64,000 nucleotides of DNA from Solenopsis invicta (GCF_016802725.1 NC_052667.1:21350346-21414345), one strand, 5' to 3'. Positions 1-12,347 are shown, numbered from the stretch's first letter. A program made the numbers and translations. Notes: a model not told the origin generated them from the letters alone.

Positions 1-605
1 GGAACGCTGCTGCCGTACACGTGCAATTTTTCTTCGATCGAAGAAATTGTAGACGTTAAACAATCGAGGAATCTCTATATATTAACAACAGGTGTAATGT
101 TGCTGATAAAGTTGTACTCTTCTTCCGCAAAAGCGGATTAATGCCTTCGATAACGGGTTTATCTACATGAACAGTAATTCGTATAAGTTCTGTTTATCAC
201 AAACTATTAATTTCACCAGGAACAGTTACGATGCCTCGCCCGGTGTCTTAACTCCCAACTTACAGTGTAGCAAGCCGTATACCAAGAAATTTATAGGTAT
301 ATAAATTCAAGCTCCTTTCATGGGAAAGTTAGCAGGTACCTCTTGACCGGAAAGAACGGAGCGGAATGACCGCGCCTTTTTCCGGCAACGCCGAGCGTTT
401 TGACAGACGTAATACATGTTTGAGCCGCTGCTTACATAGCGTCTATGAAGGAGAAGTTACGGAAATAAGAAGGAAAAACACGGAAAGGTCATAAAATTTA
501 TCGAAACATATAAAATATTAAAACATTCAAATTGGAGCAATCAGAAACGATAACAAAAGAAATTAAAATAATTATTTCATAGAATGCGTTAAACTGTATT
601 CGTTG
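1..605. other. Non-coding stretch, nothing recognised
   Basis: Mixed-composition DNA turning AT-rich after about position 470. I see no convincing frame, repeat or RNA. No function is assigned. Confidence 0.6.
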
Positions 606-746
606 AAAAGTTGAATAAAACATGAATGTCAATTGCATAAAATAATTATTTGTACATATTATATTATAATTATGTGTACTAAAAAGTTGAATAAAAAAGT
701 AAATGCCAATTGCATAAAATAATTATTTGTATCATGTATGTTTCTA
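606..746 (+). repeat. Two-copy tandem duplication, period about 76 bp
   Basis: The stretch beginning AAAAGTTGAATAAAA at 606 recurs at 682. Both copies continue with a CAATTGCATAAAATAATTAT-type core, so the period is 76 bp. The copies differ at a few positions and the second runs to about 746. The CAATTGCA core preceded by AATAAAA resembles one end of repeat family A at 1,583-1,806, so these may be fragments of that family. Confidence 0.7.
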
Positions 747-1582
747 TTGTTCGGAAAAGCGAATGATATAGAATGAATAAATCTATCCTCCTTCCTCCGT
801 CTGTCCCTTTTTCTCTCCGAAAAAAAAATCGAGAAAAAGGGCTTAACTCGATGAAATCCGCGACGGCGGCGGCGGCGGCGGCGGTGACGGCGGGGGCGAT
901 AACCGGGCTTTTCGAGTAGGTGCTTCATATAGAATATACGTTCCGATAATGCACGCGATGGAACGTAATTCCCGTAGCGACGGTGTGAGACGGGAGCGCT
1001 TCGGTTTCGCGGGGATGAAAATCGCATTCGGCTTGTTCGTCGCTTGCGCCTCGTATGGTTGGACACACGGGGCGCGAAATTTAGGCGAATCCTCGTGAAT
1101 GGCCGGCCGGCGCCGCGCGGTATAGCGCGGATACGGCGCGTAATTACTTTATACGTTTATGGCGGCGACCCTTTCGTCGGGCCCCTTTTGTCGGTGCACC
1201 GTGTGATTTATCGCGGTAAACCTACCTACCGCGCCGCGCCGCGCCATCGCCATCGCCATCGCGCGCTCACTCACCCCCGCTGCTGTGCCGCGGCGAGAAT
1301 TTCCAAAGCTCGCGTGGCTCTCGCCCTAAGCGCTGGATCGTTTACTACGCCCGAATTTGTAACTAATTCAGGCGCTTCCGCTCCTGACGTGTATTACCTT
1401 GCCAAGCCATTCCGACGGACAAGTAAAGCACACTCGTCTTTGCATCTATACACACGCTTTTCTACGCTCGATACATACGAGATTAAAGCGCAAAAAGAAT
1501 TGTGAAATGCCGAAAAAGAAATGTTAGAAATGCCAAACTTCTCATGTTTAAAATAATAGGGAAACTAATGCTGAATGCATAC
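747..1582. other. CpG-rich stretch with short GC tandem repeats
   Basis: The stretch holds a (CGG)7 tract at 864-884 and short (CCGCG) and (GCCATC) runs at about 1,228-1,262. Two open frames of 135 and 153 codons cross it on opposite strands. Both are arginine-rich translations of CpG repeats and are not credible genes. A GC-rich cluster with nested GGCCGGCC and GGCGCC sites lies near 1,098-1,130. Confidence 0.55.
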
Positions 1583-1806
1583 TGAATTAATAATTTATAC
1601 GAATAAAAATATGTCAATTGCAAGAATAAACTCAAGCCAATTTTATTTCCAAGTTTTTATTTTTTCATTATTGTCATTTATTAATTATTAAATATTTAAT
1701 TCGTTTTTTGATCAATTATTAATAAAATAAAATAATAATTTAATTGGTTAATAATTTTTTTATTTTTAATTATATTAATTCAATGACTTCGAGAATAAAT
1801 TCAATA
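1583..1806 (+). repeat. Dispersed repeat family A, copy 1
   Basis: The reverse complement of this AT-rich segment aligns with 49,777-49,970 over almost its whole length. Shared blocks come in the same order: AATAAAA then CAATTGCA, a TAAGCC/CAAGCC block followed by a TTTTATT block, a stretch of more than 30 bp around TTAATTATTAAATATTT, and a terminal AATTATTTTAATTC-like block. By eye identity is well above 70 percent, with one indel of about 20 bp. No frame, terminal inverted repeat or target duplication was found, so the element class is unknown. It looks like an old non-autonomous element. Confidence 0.75.
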
Positions 1807-4539
1807 CTTTCAAAGGCGATATAGTTTTAATAAACCCAGTCAGTTGTAAATTGTACCCTTTGTAACATGCTGCAAAAAGGCTTATAATAAATGTATTTAT
1901 TATTGGTGAAAAATTATACATTATAACTAGTATTTAAAATAGCATTCTACATTTTCTAACATTTATTTGTACAAATGGGGAATCAAATCAAATGGGGAAT
2001 GTAGTAAAAAAATTACTTAAGTGGAGTACGCGTTTGGCAACTCTTCCCTACATTTTCATATGCGAATGGTATCACATTGAAAGCTAATCGACCTAATACC
2101 AGATGACGTAAGGCAATCGTTAAACGGAAACAAAAAGCACGGAAATTCCTAATTAGGATAAATCATGCGGTAATCGAGAGTCCGTATTTGCTCTCTCGAA
2201 TACATCGGCGGTCTTTGGACGAGAATAGAGAGCCCGTAGCATGACGATTTCTGATGCTAGAATCGTGTTAATATTTGACAGGCATAATTTGGCTTTACGG
2301 ACGGTGTAAATGCGTCGCACGTGCGCACATCGAGAATTATCGGAAATACTAGTAACGCGGAATCGATGGCACGGCGATTTTGGCGTTAGGGAGGAAGAGA
2401 GAGAGGATTTGCGTACGGCGCGGTATCATTTTGGTCATTGTTAGCGCCGTTTCGATCGCGTTGATCGTCGCAAAATACGGGTTCGCAGTGCGAACTGATA
2501 TATCTCAATTGTGCATAATACCGACCCGAATTCTGATTCCCCGCTAGCATTTACATGTAACAGCAACGGCGTATTAGGCTGTTTGCGTTTTTGGCAAATG
2601 AAACGCATTATGCATGACACTATACGCGTTGTCTGAAAAGTCACGCGATAATCATCTAGCCATTTTAGCCCTACGTCAGATTTATGTCGAGGTAATTTGA
2701 ATATCGGAGGAGGAGTGCAACGTACTATTCATGTATTCGACACTTTTTATTTTTCGGGACTGGGACTTCAGACGACACCTTACACGAGGCACTCGGTGTT
2801 AATGGTAGGACGTGAATACATCTGCATTAAAAAATGTGACATGGCATATTTTTACAATTTTTGTGGTTACAAAATATGCGGCTTCTACGTACAGGAGCTG
2901 TATATACGTATATTGGCCTTCATAAATAACGCCGAATTTTTTTACTCGCAATAATTTTTGTGTTAATTATTATGTGTCCCTGTCCCCAAAGTTTTATGAA
3001 AAAAAAATTATTTAGATTATGTATTGGGACAATATATTATAATCAACAATCTATTACTGTATTTGTTTAAATTTAAAACGTTCCTAAAGATATTTGAGTA
3101 TGCTGTTAACGACAAGTTCTACAAGGTTGCTGATTTGATTTTGAGAACAGTGCTATAGAGAGATTATAGTCAGCCTTCTTTAATGGATGTCCTTTGAAGT
3201 AGGTGGAAATCGTAAGAAAAGAAAGGGAAAAAGGTTTCTTTTGCTATCGTAATGGGCGGGGAACTTCGAGTTAGGACGACATCGGGGCTGCTTTAGAAGC
3301 GAAAAGACACACAGACCAAAAGATTCTGCTCCAGAACCTTTAGACTTCCTTTCTCCGTTAGATCCTGAATAGTTGCGGGTATAGATGCTTGCTATTTCTA
3401 AATGAAAGTAGTTTTTCGATTCCGTCTTACCATCGGTCGAGCTGAATCTTTCGTGTACTTCAAAAGCAAAAGTCTTTACTTCTTAGATGATAAATCTAAA
3501 ACGTATCACGTGTACGTATACACACGCAACTATACGATTTCTATCTCATTTGACATACAACATATTACATTTGAAAAAGTCAAATTCGAATTCATACGAA
3601 ACAACATGCTTCACACGATCTTTCCAAATATACGTTTCACAATTTAAAGTTTAAAAATTAAAATTATACAAAAGATATTTTTTAATTCCCTTTTTCAAAT
3701 CCAATTTCCATCCCATCTCGTTCAAAATATCGATATAAAGGAAGATTGAAAATGTATGAGATTGTAAAAAAGAGTCGGGCTACTTTCTGTTCTTATCATT
3801 CTGATACAAAACGTCAACTTGACATTCTTCCGCCATTCGCTAAATATCTCTTTCCGAAGACGCAGAATATCTTCGTTGCTGGATAATTCTGTTTCCCAAG
3901 GGAAACCCCTTGCAGCATTAGGCTGCCGGTCATACCTTGGCTCGAGGCGTGGAATGGGTTGCGTGGAGATGAGATCTCGGTAGTAGCGTGCAAGAAAGCG
4001 AGAATACAAGGGTAGAGACGTGTATAGAGGATAGCTGGAGAAAAAGAGAGAGAAGGAAGCGAGAGGGAATTTCGGGGAGATGCGGAGAAGTGGATGGGTA
4101 CAGACCGGCCATGTAAAGCGGAATGAATCTCGCAGCCGCACGTGGCTTGGCCGCGATCCACGCTATCCCGACCACTGCTCGCGTTCTGCAAGCTTTTTAT
4201 GTCGGGAATTTAAATTAGATACAACCACTCTCCATCCGCAGCCACTGAAACTCGCGCCGCGCCTACCGAATCACCCGGGAGAGATACTCCTTTATTTCAC
4301 GGCACTTTATTCGACGGCGCCACGCAGCTCGTCTTCCTATTTAAAGAGAATCCAAAAGTTTCCATCATGGAAGTTACCGCGGAGAGAGCGTACAAAAATA
4401 GTATCGACGATTTAACGAGATTTCCTTTCCAGATGTGGAAAATTTTCCCCTATATGCATTTCGTTGACGCTTCGCTTATCGAACAGAGATGTTCCATGAA
4501 TGTTCCACGTATAGCACTTGTTATACGCATATAGACACG

Positions 4540-4542
<3 letters not shown>
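1807..4542. other. Non-coding stretch, nothing recognised
   Basis: AT-rich to about 2,000, mixed to 3,000, AT-rich again near 3,000-3,130 and 3,600-3,720, then more GC-rich. A short near-duplication of AATGGGGAAT occurs at about 1,974-1,998. Frames of up to 139 codons at 3,722-4,191 overlap each other in several phases and are chance. Confidence 0.55.

Positions 4543-4600
<58 letters not shown>
4543..4600 (+). repeat. (TC)29 microsatellite
   Basis: An uninterrupted TC dinucleotide array of 58 bp, the longest pure microsatellite in the window. Its minus-strand translation gives the RE/ER repeat seen in a 102-codon open frame, which is therefore spurious. Confidence 0.98.
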
Positions 4601-4603
<3 letters not shown>

Positions 4604-6011
4604 CGTAACCACTTTCTGGTATTGACGTGAATATCCATATTACGAGTATACATCCTATTAGCATAGAAGTGACAACAACGGCTGGATCGATACTTCCCTG
4701 TCAATGACACATAATATATGCGTACTACAGGACACTTGCGTAACAACCCAACGTGCAAAGATTTAAAGCGGACATAATAAAATAGTTTCGCTGTTTGTAC
4801 ATGACAGATTTATTGTTCGCATGTATCTGTGCTGTAATACGAGCTTAACAGTTAGTACACCAAAACTATGGGAAATAGGTATGTAGCTCGGCCGTATTTA
4901 CATATAATGCGACCGTAGCCGCGATTTGATTTTCTCGGATGGATAGAATTAAATTAGATTTTACCGTCTACGTCGAAATTCAATGCGAAATACAATACGT
5001 GCGATCGATTTAATAGGAATGCCAGAAAACTGAGAAGCCGGCGCGACGTGACGCGAAGCAAGTTATAGACACGGCCGCCCGGATGTACAGCCAGGCCCGA
5101 ATTTACACAGTGGCGAAGGCCTCCTCCTCCTTCTCTCTCTCTGTCTCTCGCGGTCGGCTCGCTCGGACCGTCGTTAGACGACCGTTCAAGTTCCGCACGG
5201 TCGATACCGGTCGAATTTAACACGGTGCTAGATATCGAAGGTACCTTCTCACCATCGGGAAGAGAAGCGGGAGGGGAGGTATCGGTTAGGCAGAGGCGTG
5301 CCAAAATGTGATTGCGGCAACATTGCGTCACCGCCACACCGGTCCCGGGGTATCTTTGGAGGCTCGTCGTTGGAGAGGACGAAGTAGGATTCTCCTCCTT
5401 TCGAAAGCGTCGTTAGAGGCTGCTGGCACCGGGCCAATCACATCGACTAGCTACTGTGTATGTTCCACCCCGGTGCAATGTGCGCTACCTTCCTCCGCAC
5501 ACTCTCCACGGCCCTCGGTCTGATCCAGCCTGCTCTGGCCAGCGCGGCGGTAAGGAGAATCGGGGAATGGGTATTCTCGTTTCTTGTTTGCACCTATCGC
5601 CTGACTGCCCACGCACCATCCCCCTCTCCTCCTTCGCAAACATTGATATGGCCATCGATACATTGGAATATAACTGGGACATTACGTTCAATCCGTTCGG
5701 ATAATTTTTCATATGTTCGTTCTGGCTCTCGCGAAAAAAAAGAACGGCTTTCTTTCGATCGCTGAGTTCCACAGATGAATCTGATGAAGATTTATTATTC
5801 GAGATATTTCAATTGAACGATAAATCCGATCATCCTTTATACGAGGCTGATCAATTATATTTCGTAAAGCAGATGACGATGCTGCACAAGACGGGAATAC
5901 GTGTATTGCATGCGTGATATCTGAACGCTCCCTCGTGGGGTAAGTGCGAATATCTACTTCGCGCGCATCGCAATTCTCGACATTTGCCACCTGTGATTCA
6001 GTTTCGCTGGA
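4601..6011. other. CpG-rich non-coding stretch with many overlapping chance frames
   Basis: From about 5,040 to 5,700 the GC content is high and seven open frames of 60-130 codons overlap on both strands. None has a recognisable domain. A donor-like GGG followed by GTAAGTG occurs at about 5,939 but no matching exon is evident. A CpG-rich promoter is possible but not shown. Confidence 0.5.
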
Positions 6012-6047
6012 AGAGATAGAGAGAGAGAGAGAAAGAGAGAGAGAGGG
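6012..6047 (+). repeat. Interrupted (GA)n tract
   Basis: GA dinucleotides with two interruptions (ATA and AAA). It forms part of the purine-rich tract typical of this window. Confidence 0.9.
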
Positions 6048-7636
6048 AGGGAGCAACGAAAGCGCTCAACTCCAACTTCGAGGAGTAAAGGGTGCGAGGT
6101 AAGGGATGGAGTTAGTTAGCATGCTAATTCCGCCGAGGAAACACTTAAACGCATTATACAAGCTACTAATTACCGACATAATGAACCGTCGCTAATCAAC
6201 GAAAGAAATGCATCTCGCAATTACGATGGAGTGCGAATCTTACCGGGCAGAGTGCTGAAATGAAAATATATCGATTCGGATGACTAAACACATCGCGTTA
6301 AAGCATTGCGTTCGCGCTCACGTATTTTCTCTCTCGCGCCCCGGTGAAGAGAATTATATCAAAGAGCGATTTCGATCATTGACATTCAATGGACGGGCGA
6401 GCGCGTGAGATCCGGCGCGCGGCCGGGAAAAAAAGTTTAACGTATTAATTACGAAAAGTTCCACCGGCTTTTCCTGCCTCCCAAACCGCGTTTTCTCTTT
6501 TTTTCCCCTGACTATCTCCTTCGTCTTTTTCGCCGACGAAGCGTATTGCATTACTTAATGCCGATGCCGGCACGGGCTGCCAGCTTTTATATATAACGAA
6601 GTGAAACGTTTGACGCCTCGTAAAAGGAGCGAGCCACCTAGCTTTTTTTTCAATTTTGTCGAGAAGCCTCGTGACATTTGCGATGGTAAATTGTACCGAG
6701 CGGATGAGGAATGCAGAATGAAGGTAAACGCGCTTCGATAAGCTTACAAAAGTTAAAAATTAAACCGCGAATGTAGCGAAATGTTGTCATTAACTTGATT
6801 ACGTATTTTTTATTAAAATTTAATTATATATCGTCGCCAAAATTAAAAAATTTCTTGATATTATGACACAAATCGATATATAATTTCTCAGCGGTTCTTT
6901 TATGTTATGCAATTATTGTATATATGTAAAAGTATCTTACAATTGTATTTATATAATATATCTGCTATATTTCATTACGTAGAAAAATTGAGAATTTTTC
7001 ACATTTCTCATCTCGTCTTTTCTTCTTAGAATTTCTCTCTATTTTCCTAATTTGAAATTCAAGCTTCAATTGATAGTCTGACAAGCAAGTACTTACGCCA
7101 CCATGTTAAGTAGGATCTGTCAAAGACTGGCCCGCCGCGCCGGTCTGATCATGACTTCAGTACGATCAGCAACGGGTTGTGGGGCGAGAGTGTAGAGAAT
7201 GGGGGACGTGACTGGCTTACGAGGGGTGGCATTATGCCTAGACGAGCCGGGATCAACGGTATGGCGCCAATCCCTAACCAGTGCCGTCCTACGAAGCACG
7301 TATATCGTTATGCTCACGACGCGGTGTAGCAGAGTCTATCTTCCTTAGATGTCTACGCGCACCATTATATTCGAGGGCAGTGAAATTTCCGTTCTTGGAT
7401 TTTCCATACGAGCAAAAAGGAGTTGCTTCTTGCTTCAACTTTTTGCACAATTTTTAAATGTACATGAATAATAATTTGTGAAATTTTATAAATTATATAA
7501 TTTATATACAAATATTCTTCTATTTACGAGTTACCTCGGCTTATGAATTTTCGGACTTATAATCGATATGTGATTTAAAAATGAAGTAGATTATAACGAA
7601 TGGCACTGATGAACTGATTAAGTACATTTATTAGTC
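6048..7636. other. Non-coding stretch, nothing recognised
   Basis: CpG-rich to about 6,650, AT-rich at 6,750-7,080, mixed at 7,085-7,400, then AT-rich. A minus-strand donor consensus GGC followed by GTAAGTAC lies at about 7,087-7,096, without other exon evidence. Confidence 0.5.
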
Positions 7637-7830
7637 AATTCAAATTAAATATTAATTTTGTAATACTAAATATTATATTAAAAGTTATATTTTTAAGGCA
7701 AAAAATAGTATTGTTTTTTAATAATTTGTTAAAGTTAATTTGTAGCTTAATTTAAGCTAGATATTGACTTTATAATAGAAAATATTACATTAAGAATTTT
7801 AATCTTTAATAAAAAATTTGTTTTATCATT
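7637..7830 (+). repeat. Diverged direct repeat, spacing about 112 bp
   Basis: The block at 7,651 (ATTAATTTTGTAATACTAAA, then TATTATATTAA) aligns with 7,763 (ATTGACTTTATAATAGAAAA, then TATTACATTAA). This gives two old tandem copies about 112 bp apart. The sequence is almost pure A/T, so part of the match could be compositional. Confidence 0.45.
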
Positions 7831-8531
7831 TCCTAAATAGAAGTCTATAATTATTTTATTAATAAAATAATTACTTTGCATAAATAACGTTTTATTTATA
7901 TAAAATATAAATACTATTAAACTCGCGATCAATTCAATGTAAAATGTCAGAATATTAAAGTATATTAAAGTGGAATACCTGTAATTATATCGTACGTATA
8001 TTATATCGTACATAAATTATGTAAATTAAAATATACATACGATCTGCACACGAGATAAACATAGGTTGTAGCTCCCTAATGTGTTACACGTTTTAACTAA
8101 CGATAAAATCCTAGTGCCGAATAAAGCCTACATCGAAGTGATTTTCTTGGCAAAGGGCGCTAATGCGAGTTCCTCGTGCGCACCGCGGTAACTTTCACGA
8201 TAAGTTACATATCTTTCCTGTGTAACAGTGCCGCTTGTAATTTGTCGTGAACGAAACGGACATGAGTGCACGGCTAACCTTCGTACGTGTAAAGACGTCG
8301 TTTACATGCAAACAGCGTACGCCCGGTAACTGGCCCCGTAAAGAAGCGGCGCAAGATACGCCGTCCAATGGTAATTTCGATCTCGCAGATAGGAAGTTAC
8401 AGCGCGAGCGGGCTGTAATTACTCCCGCACTACCCCTCATACTTCGGCATCGTGTGTACCTACGTGCGAGCGGTCGGTGCTTTAACGTGCACGTCGATTT
8501 CACGTTGATAGCACGGCGGCGCATACACAGC

Positions 8532-8547
8532 CGGCCGGCGCCGGCCG
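8532..8547. repeat. 16-bp perfect GC palindrome
   Basis: CGGCCGGCGCCGGCCG equals its own reverse complement. It lies at the end of a CpG-rich stretch. No protein-binding site is assigned. Confidence 0.95.
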
Positions 8548-8923
8548 ATTCGCATATCGCATAAGGACAATACAATGGTAATTGCGCGCGAATGAGATTA
8601 GGCGCGTGGAAAGTTTATGAATGTTGGGAAGGTTCCCAACTTTCCTAGTTAATAAAGTGCGAGCGACAGAAGCGCGGAGCGGGCTGGTATATCACAGTAT
8701 TTAGTGTAATGCACTAAGCACGCGTATAGACCTTCTCAGCGTGAGACCCTTAGCACGCTAAGAGTTTACGACGTGGAGATGCAGTCGAACGAACATATAG
8801 ACAGTGATTAGATGTTAAATTAGTAATGTGCGGTTAATGCGGTTTGAAGTTCGCGCGGGCGTGTAATATAATCAGTTTTGGTTCTACGACCTGCTTGAAC
8901 TTAAGCCCTCCGGGTTGAAGTCA

Positions 8924-8939
8924 TACTTAACGTTAAGTA
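8924..8939. repeat. 16-bp perfect palindrome
   Basis: TACTTAACGTTAAGTA equals its own reverse complement, about 390 bp from the GC palindrome at 8,532. It could be a dimeric transcription-factor site, but no factor can be named. Confidence 0.95.
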
Positions 8940-9454
8940 ATGAATATGCAGATATAATGCTAAAGCGGATGGGAAGGGCGCGGCCACCATTGAGTTAACG
9001 AAACACGGCATAACGGTGTAAAACATAATTATCAGTAAGACGTACGGGGTTGCATTATTCATGGGCCGGTTAGCCCGCTTTCAGAACGCCGCCGCCACGT
9101 ACTGACAAAATTGCAGGCTTACGACTCTATTTCTGATAAAATAACACCGAAATGTAGGCCACGCGCGCAAATTAGATCTCCCTCCCCGAAATCGTAGCTT
9201 TTGAATCTTTTCAACGGCTTCAAAACTACTTTGCTCGACGCAGAGTGTACCTCATATTTCATTATAATAGAAAATTCTAGTAGCAATATTTCACCGCGCC
9301 GTACTACGCGTCAACGATTGCAATTTGCCGGAACTTGATTACGTTCGCATAGATTGACGCGTCAAATGAAATCCGGAGGTAACTCGATAAATAAAGGAAG
9401 AATGAGACAAAAAAAAACATGGAAATATAAAATCCGCAGAGAAATATATTAAGA

Positions 9455-9532
9455 AATTAAAGATGCCGATCCATCTAAGATCGTCTGATTTTGCACGCTT
9501 ACGATAATTTAGATGGATCGGCACTTTGAATT
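9455..9532 (+). ncRNA. Candidate pre-miRNA-like hairpin, family unknown
   Basis: The stem reads from the outside: AATT pairs with AATT (9,455-9,458 and 9,529-9,532). A one-base bulge follows, then AAAG with CTTT, another one-base bulge, and 15 uninterrupted pairs (TGCCGATCCATCTAA at 9,464-9,478 with 9,509-9,523). A G:U pair, a 2-base bulge and ATCGT with ACGAT complete it, leaving a 16-base loop at 9,485-9,500. About 29 pairs with small bulges over 78 bases match the size and form of an animal miRNA precursor. I do not recognise a mature miRNA in either arm. A small relic of an inverted-repeat transposon is the main alternative. The opposite strand folds equally well, so the strand is open. 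Confidence 0.4.
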
Positions 9533-9810
9533 GTTTGCCGCTTTACGTCTCCATCACGAATGCCGCACGTCCAATATCGTCGAGCGAAATACATAATTTC
9601 GGAACGCGATCCCGCAATTATAATCGAGAAGCTAATTTCCACAGTAACAAGCGAATACAAAGATGGATTCGCAGCCCAATATCTTGCGTGCTACGAATCA
9701 CAAGTAGGATGAGCCCGGTTGGTCGGGAGAAACGCAGCGCGGTACGCCGGTTCGTATGTTTTAGAAGATTAGTTGCCGAAGGGGTGGAAGGGAAAAGAGG
9801 TAAGAGAGGG
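9533..9810. other. Non-coding spacer
   Basis: CpG-rich DNA in which a 121-codon frame runs into the GA tract. I see no function. Confidence 0.5.
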
Positions 9811-9830
9811 AGAGAGAGAGAGAGAGAGAG
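9811..9830 (+). repeat. (AG)10 microsatellite
   Basis: A pure AG array inside a longer purine-rich run. It is preceded by a donor-like GAG followed by GTAAGA at about 9,798-9,805, for which no exon is evident. Confidence 0.95.
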
Positions 9831-9998
9831 GGGCCTCGAGTTGTTCTTGCTGCTAGAGATAATGGGGCCGGGCTGTCAGTCTGTTGGATAACATAATACT
9901 TGGACCTGTTTACACTAACCCCCCGTTCTCGCACCGGCCCAACCCCGTTCTGTCTTCCCTTAATTAATACCACAAATGTGTAGGACGGAGAAAGAGGA

Positions 9999-10017
9999 GG
10001 GGGTGGGGGGGGGCGGG
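9999..10017 (+). other. G-quadruplex-type G-run
   Basis: Runs of 5, 9 and 3 guanines are separated by single bases. This offers at least four G-triplets and could form a G-quadruplex on the + strand. It begins a long purine-rich stretch that continues to about 10,165. Confidence 0.7.
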
Positions 10018-12347
10018 CGTGTATATAACGGAATAAAGGAGAAATCAGTCAAACGAGGAGCAAGAACAAGAGAGCAAGAGAGAAAGAGAGCGGGGGATAG
10101 GCACGACGAGAAAGGGACGAAGAAGGACGGAAGGGAGGAGAAGAAGAGAGAGCGAAAGAGAAGGCCTCGGGCGTCCTAACCACCTAATGGAGCCTGCGCC
10201 ATCGAGTTCATACTATTGGTTACATACCGCACTGTGTACCTGCGGCACTTTGAAAAGGGTTGGCCTCCTACATTGCGGCATAACGTATGCGCATACTCCA
10301 TAAAATGTGCCGTACACCCGCGTTGCATACACATCGAAAGCCATTAGCGGCAGTGATGGCAAAATAATTGTAACGTTACAATGCGGTTTGTATTAATGAA
10401 TCAAATTAATTTGATTGAGTCTTATAGAGAGTGGCGTCGAGGCCTGCGCCGTGTATTGTTTACTGTAACTATGAACATACATATATATATGTATGGCTGA
10501 AACATGATGTATGCCAAATTGTATGCCAATTAATTATTTATTATTTACACTGGGGGTCAGGTGATATAATTATATGTCGACACGGTCGAGTTCGATTAAT
10601 GATATGTGATTTTCAGCGATGCAACGTGACAAATGTCTAAAAACTGATTCTACAAACTGTACTTCTGCGTGTAAAAGATTACGGCGAGTTCATTATTGCT
10701 TACAGCAATTACTTATCTCCACTTCACTTGCTTGACGTCGTAATCTTCGTAAGATTCAGCGCGCAATCTTCTTGTTTTCGTACTTAGAGAGAAGCCTTTT
10801 AAAGGAAGATTCCTTAACGGGCGAAGTTGACGTCGTTTCATTATGAGCCGTCGTCTGGAATCTCTGATGTGCCTGCCGCCTCCCAGCTCTTACTAGATAT
10901 CACTTAATCGTCTAGTTCTATTGTTCCCTTAACCGCGAACGAGTTCCATTACAGTAGACACATCGTAATCGCTCACGAGGTGCGTCGCGTTCACAGCACA
11001 GATGAGCTGTTAACCGCGATGCCGGTCCATTGTTCGGTAATGAAGACTGATGACAGGATGTCAGCATGGCGCCGAATGAGCCTTACCCCGCGACAAGAAA
11101 CCGTCGTCAGTTTATTAGACGTCGTTCGCGATAAACCTTCATTCTTTGTTTGGCTCGTCGTGACGAGCGATCCGCGACACGGCGGATTAATGAACTAGCG
11201 TCGTCCTTATAGGGATGGTCACGAAGATACCTGATTACCTGTACTCCATTGCACGAAGCAGGTCTTTGTCCTTTGCAAGCTTGCGCATTGTACTCAGATG
11301 TGACCTCGTTGACTTTGTTCTCATTTACAATAATTAACAAAGTAAATTTAACCAAAGTACTATGTAAACGTCGTGTATAAAACTCACGTATTTTAGACTA
11401 ATTTTATCATACCTATTAACACATTCACGAAATTCGTTTACATCGCTGTACGTGTTTTTCATATAATATTTTTTATTATACTGCGAACGGTTCGTATTTC
11501 TATTGAGCCGTCATATAGTTATCGGTCTCAAAAATCTGTTTATAATAGATGCGCACAAAAAGGTTGTCATCTCAATCCTCGTCTAGAAACACATATGTCA
11601 ATAACTGAATATTCGACTTACATATGAAAAATGAACGAGAAAGAGACTTGCACGCATCGGTATAAAAGAGAAGATAAAAAAAAAAATAGCGAAAAAGAAA
11701 GTGGGACGAAAGTGAGTCGGTATAGAGAGAAATATATATATATATCGATTCCCAATTCTCAATTGAATCTTCGATAGAACAGAGTTTAAAAGTACGATGC
11801 GCGATAGACGACGGTAGAAAGAAAAGCGAGATAAAGCACGACAGTAAAAGGAAAGATGGTAGATAGTCAGACGCAACTGATCAGAGAGAGCGGCTGTATA
11901 ATCTGTCACGTTAATGCGACGGGGAAATTTCCCGTGGAATATACGTAGCTACGTACTTCACCTGAAAAGGGTACCATTCGCTCGGCAGTAATGGCCTAGG
12001 ATTTTGAATGTCGCCAGCACGATAAGGAACGGAAAGGAAGCCATTATCGTGCTACGTGATCTTTGGCGTACGAGCGGAGCGTGCTCCTTAACCGTGCTTG
12101 CGCGCCGGGTTCTTATATTTCCGAAATATGCCGTGGACGTGGTCCGGTAAATCCGACCCGGTAAAAGTCATGAGAAATTGGCCCCGTCTAAGGTTATTAA
12201 CGGCATATTTCACGGAGGAAAAATCCCTCCGCCAGGGAGAACTCGTTAAGATTTGCGAATTTCGCGTGCGATCGAGAGACGAGCGGACTGACTCGCGTAC
12301 TATCTCTTACCACGCGAGTGTTATGTGGTGCAGAGTAGCCGATCCAT

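Larger units (their letters stand above)
7831..9454. other. Non-coding stretch containing several perfect palindromes
   Basis: AT-rich to about 8,050 and then mixed, with a CpG-rich part at 8,190-8,560. It holds the palindromes at 8,532 and 8,924 described separately. It also has an 8-bp stem with a 2-bp centre (GTTGGGAA/TTCCCAAC, about 8,622-8,639), a stem TTAGTG/CACTAA at 8,701-8,717 and a stem AGCGTG/CACGCT at 8,738-8,759. The 105- and 126-codon frames at 8,195-8,575 mirror each other on opposite strands and are not credible genes. Confidence 0.5.

Noticed and set aside
1044..1505. 153-codon + open frame
   Set aside because: It is the translation of CCGCG and GCCATC tandem repeats in a CpG-rich block, without recognisable features.
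7604..7625. AATGGCACTG, sharing a seed with insect miR-263
   Set aside because: The similarity stops after the seed, and no opposite hairpin arm is present nearby.
11953..11967. Minus-strand CCTTTTCAG followed by GTGAAG as a ratchet point
   Set aside because: Short pyrimidine tract and a poor donor.
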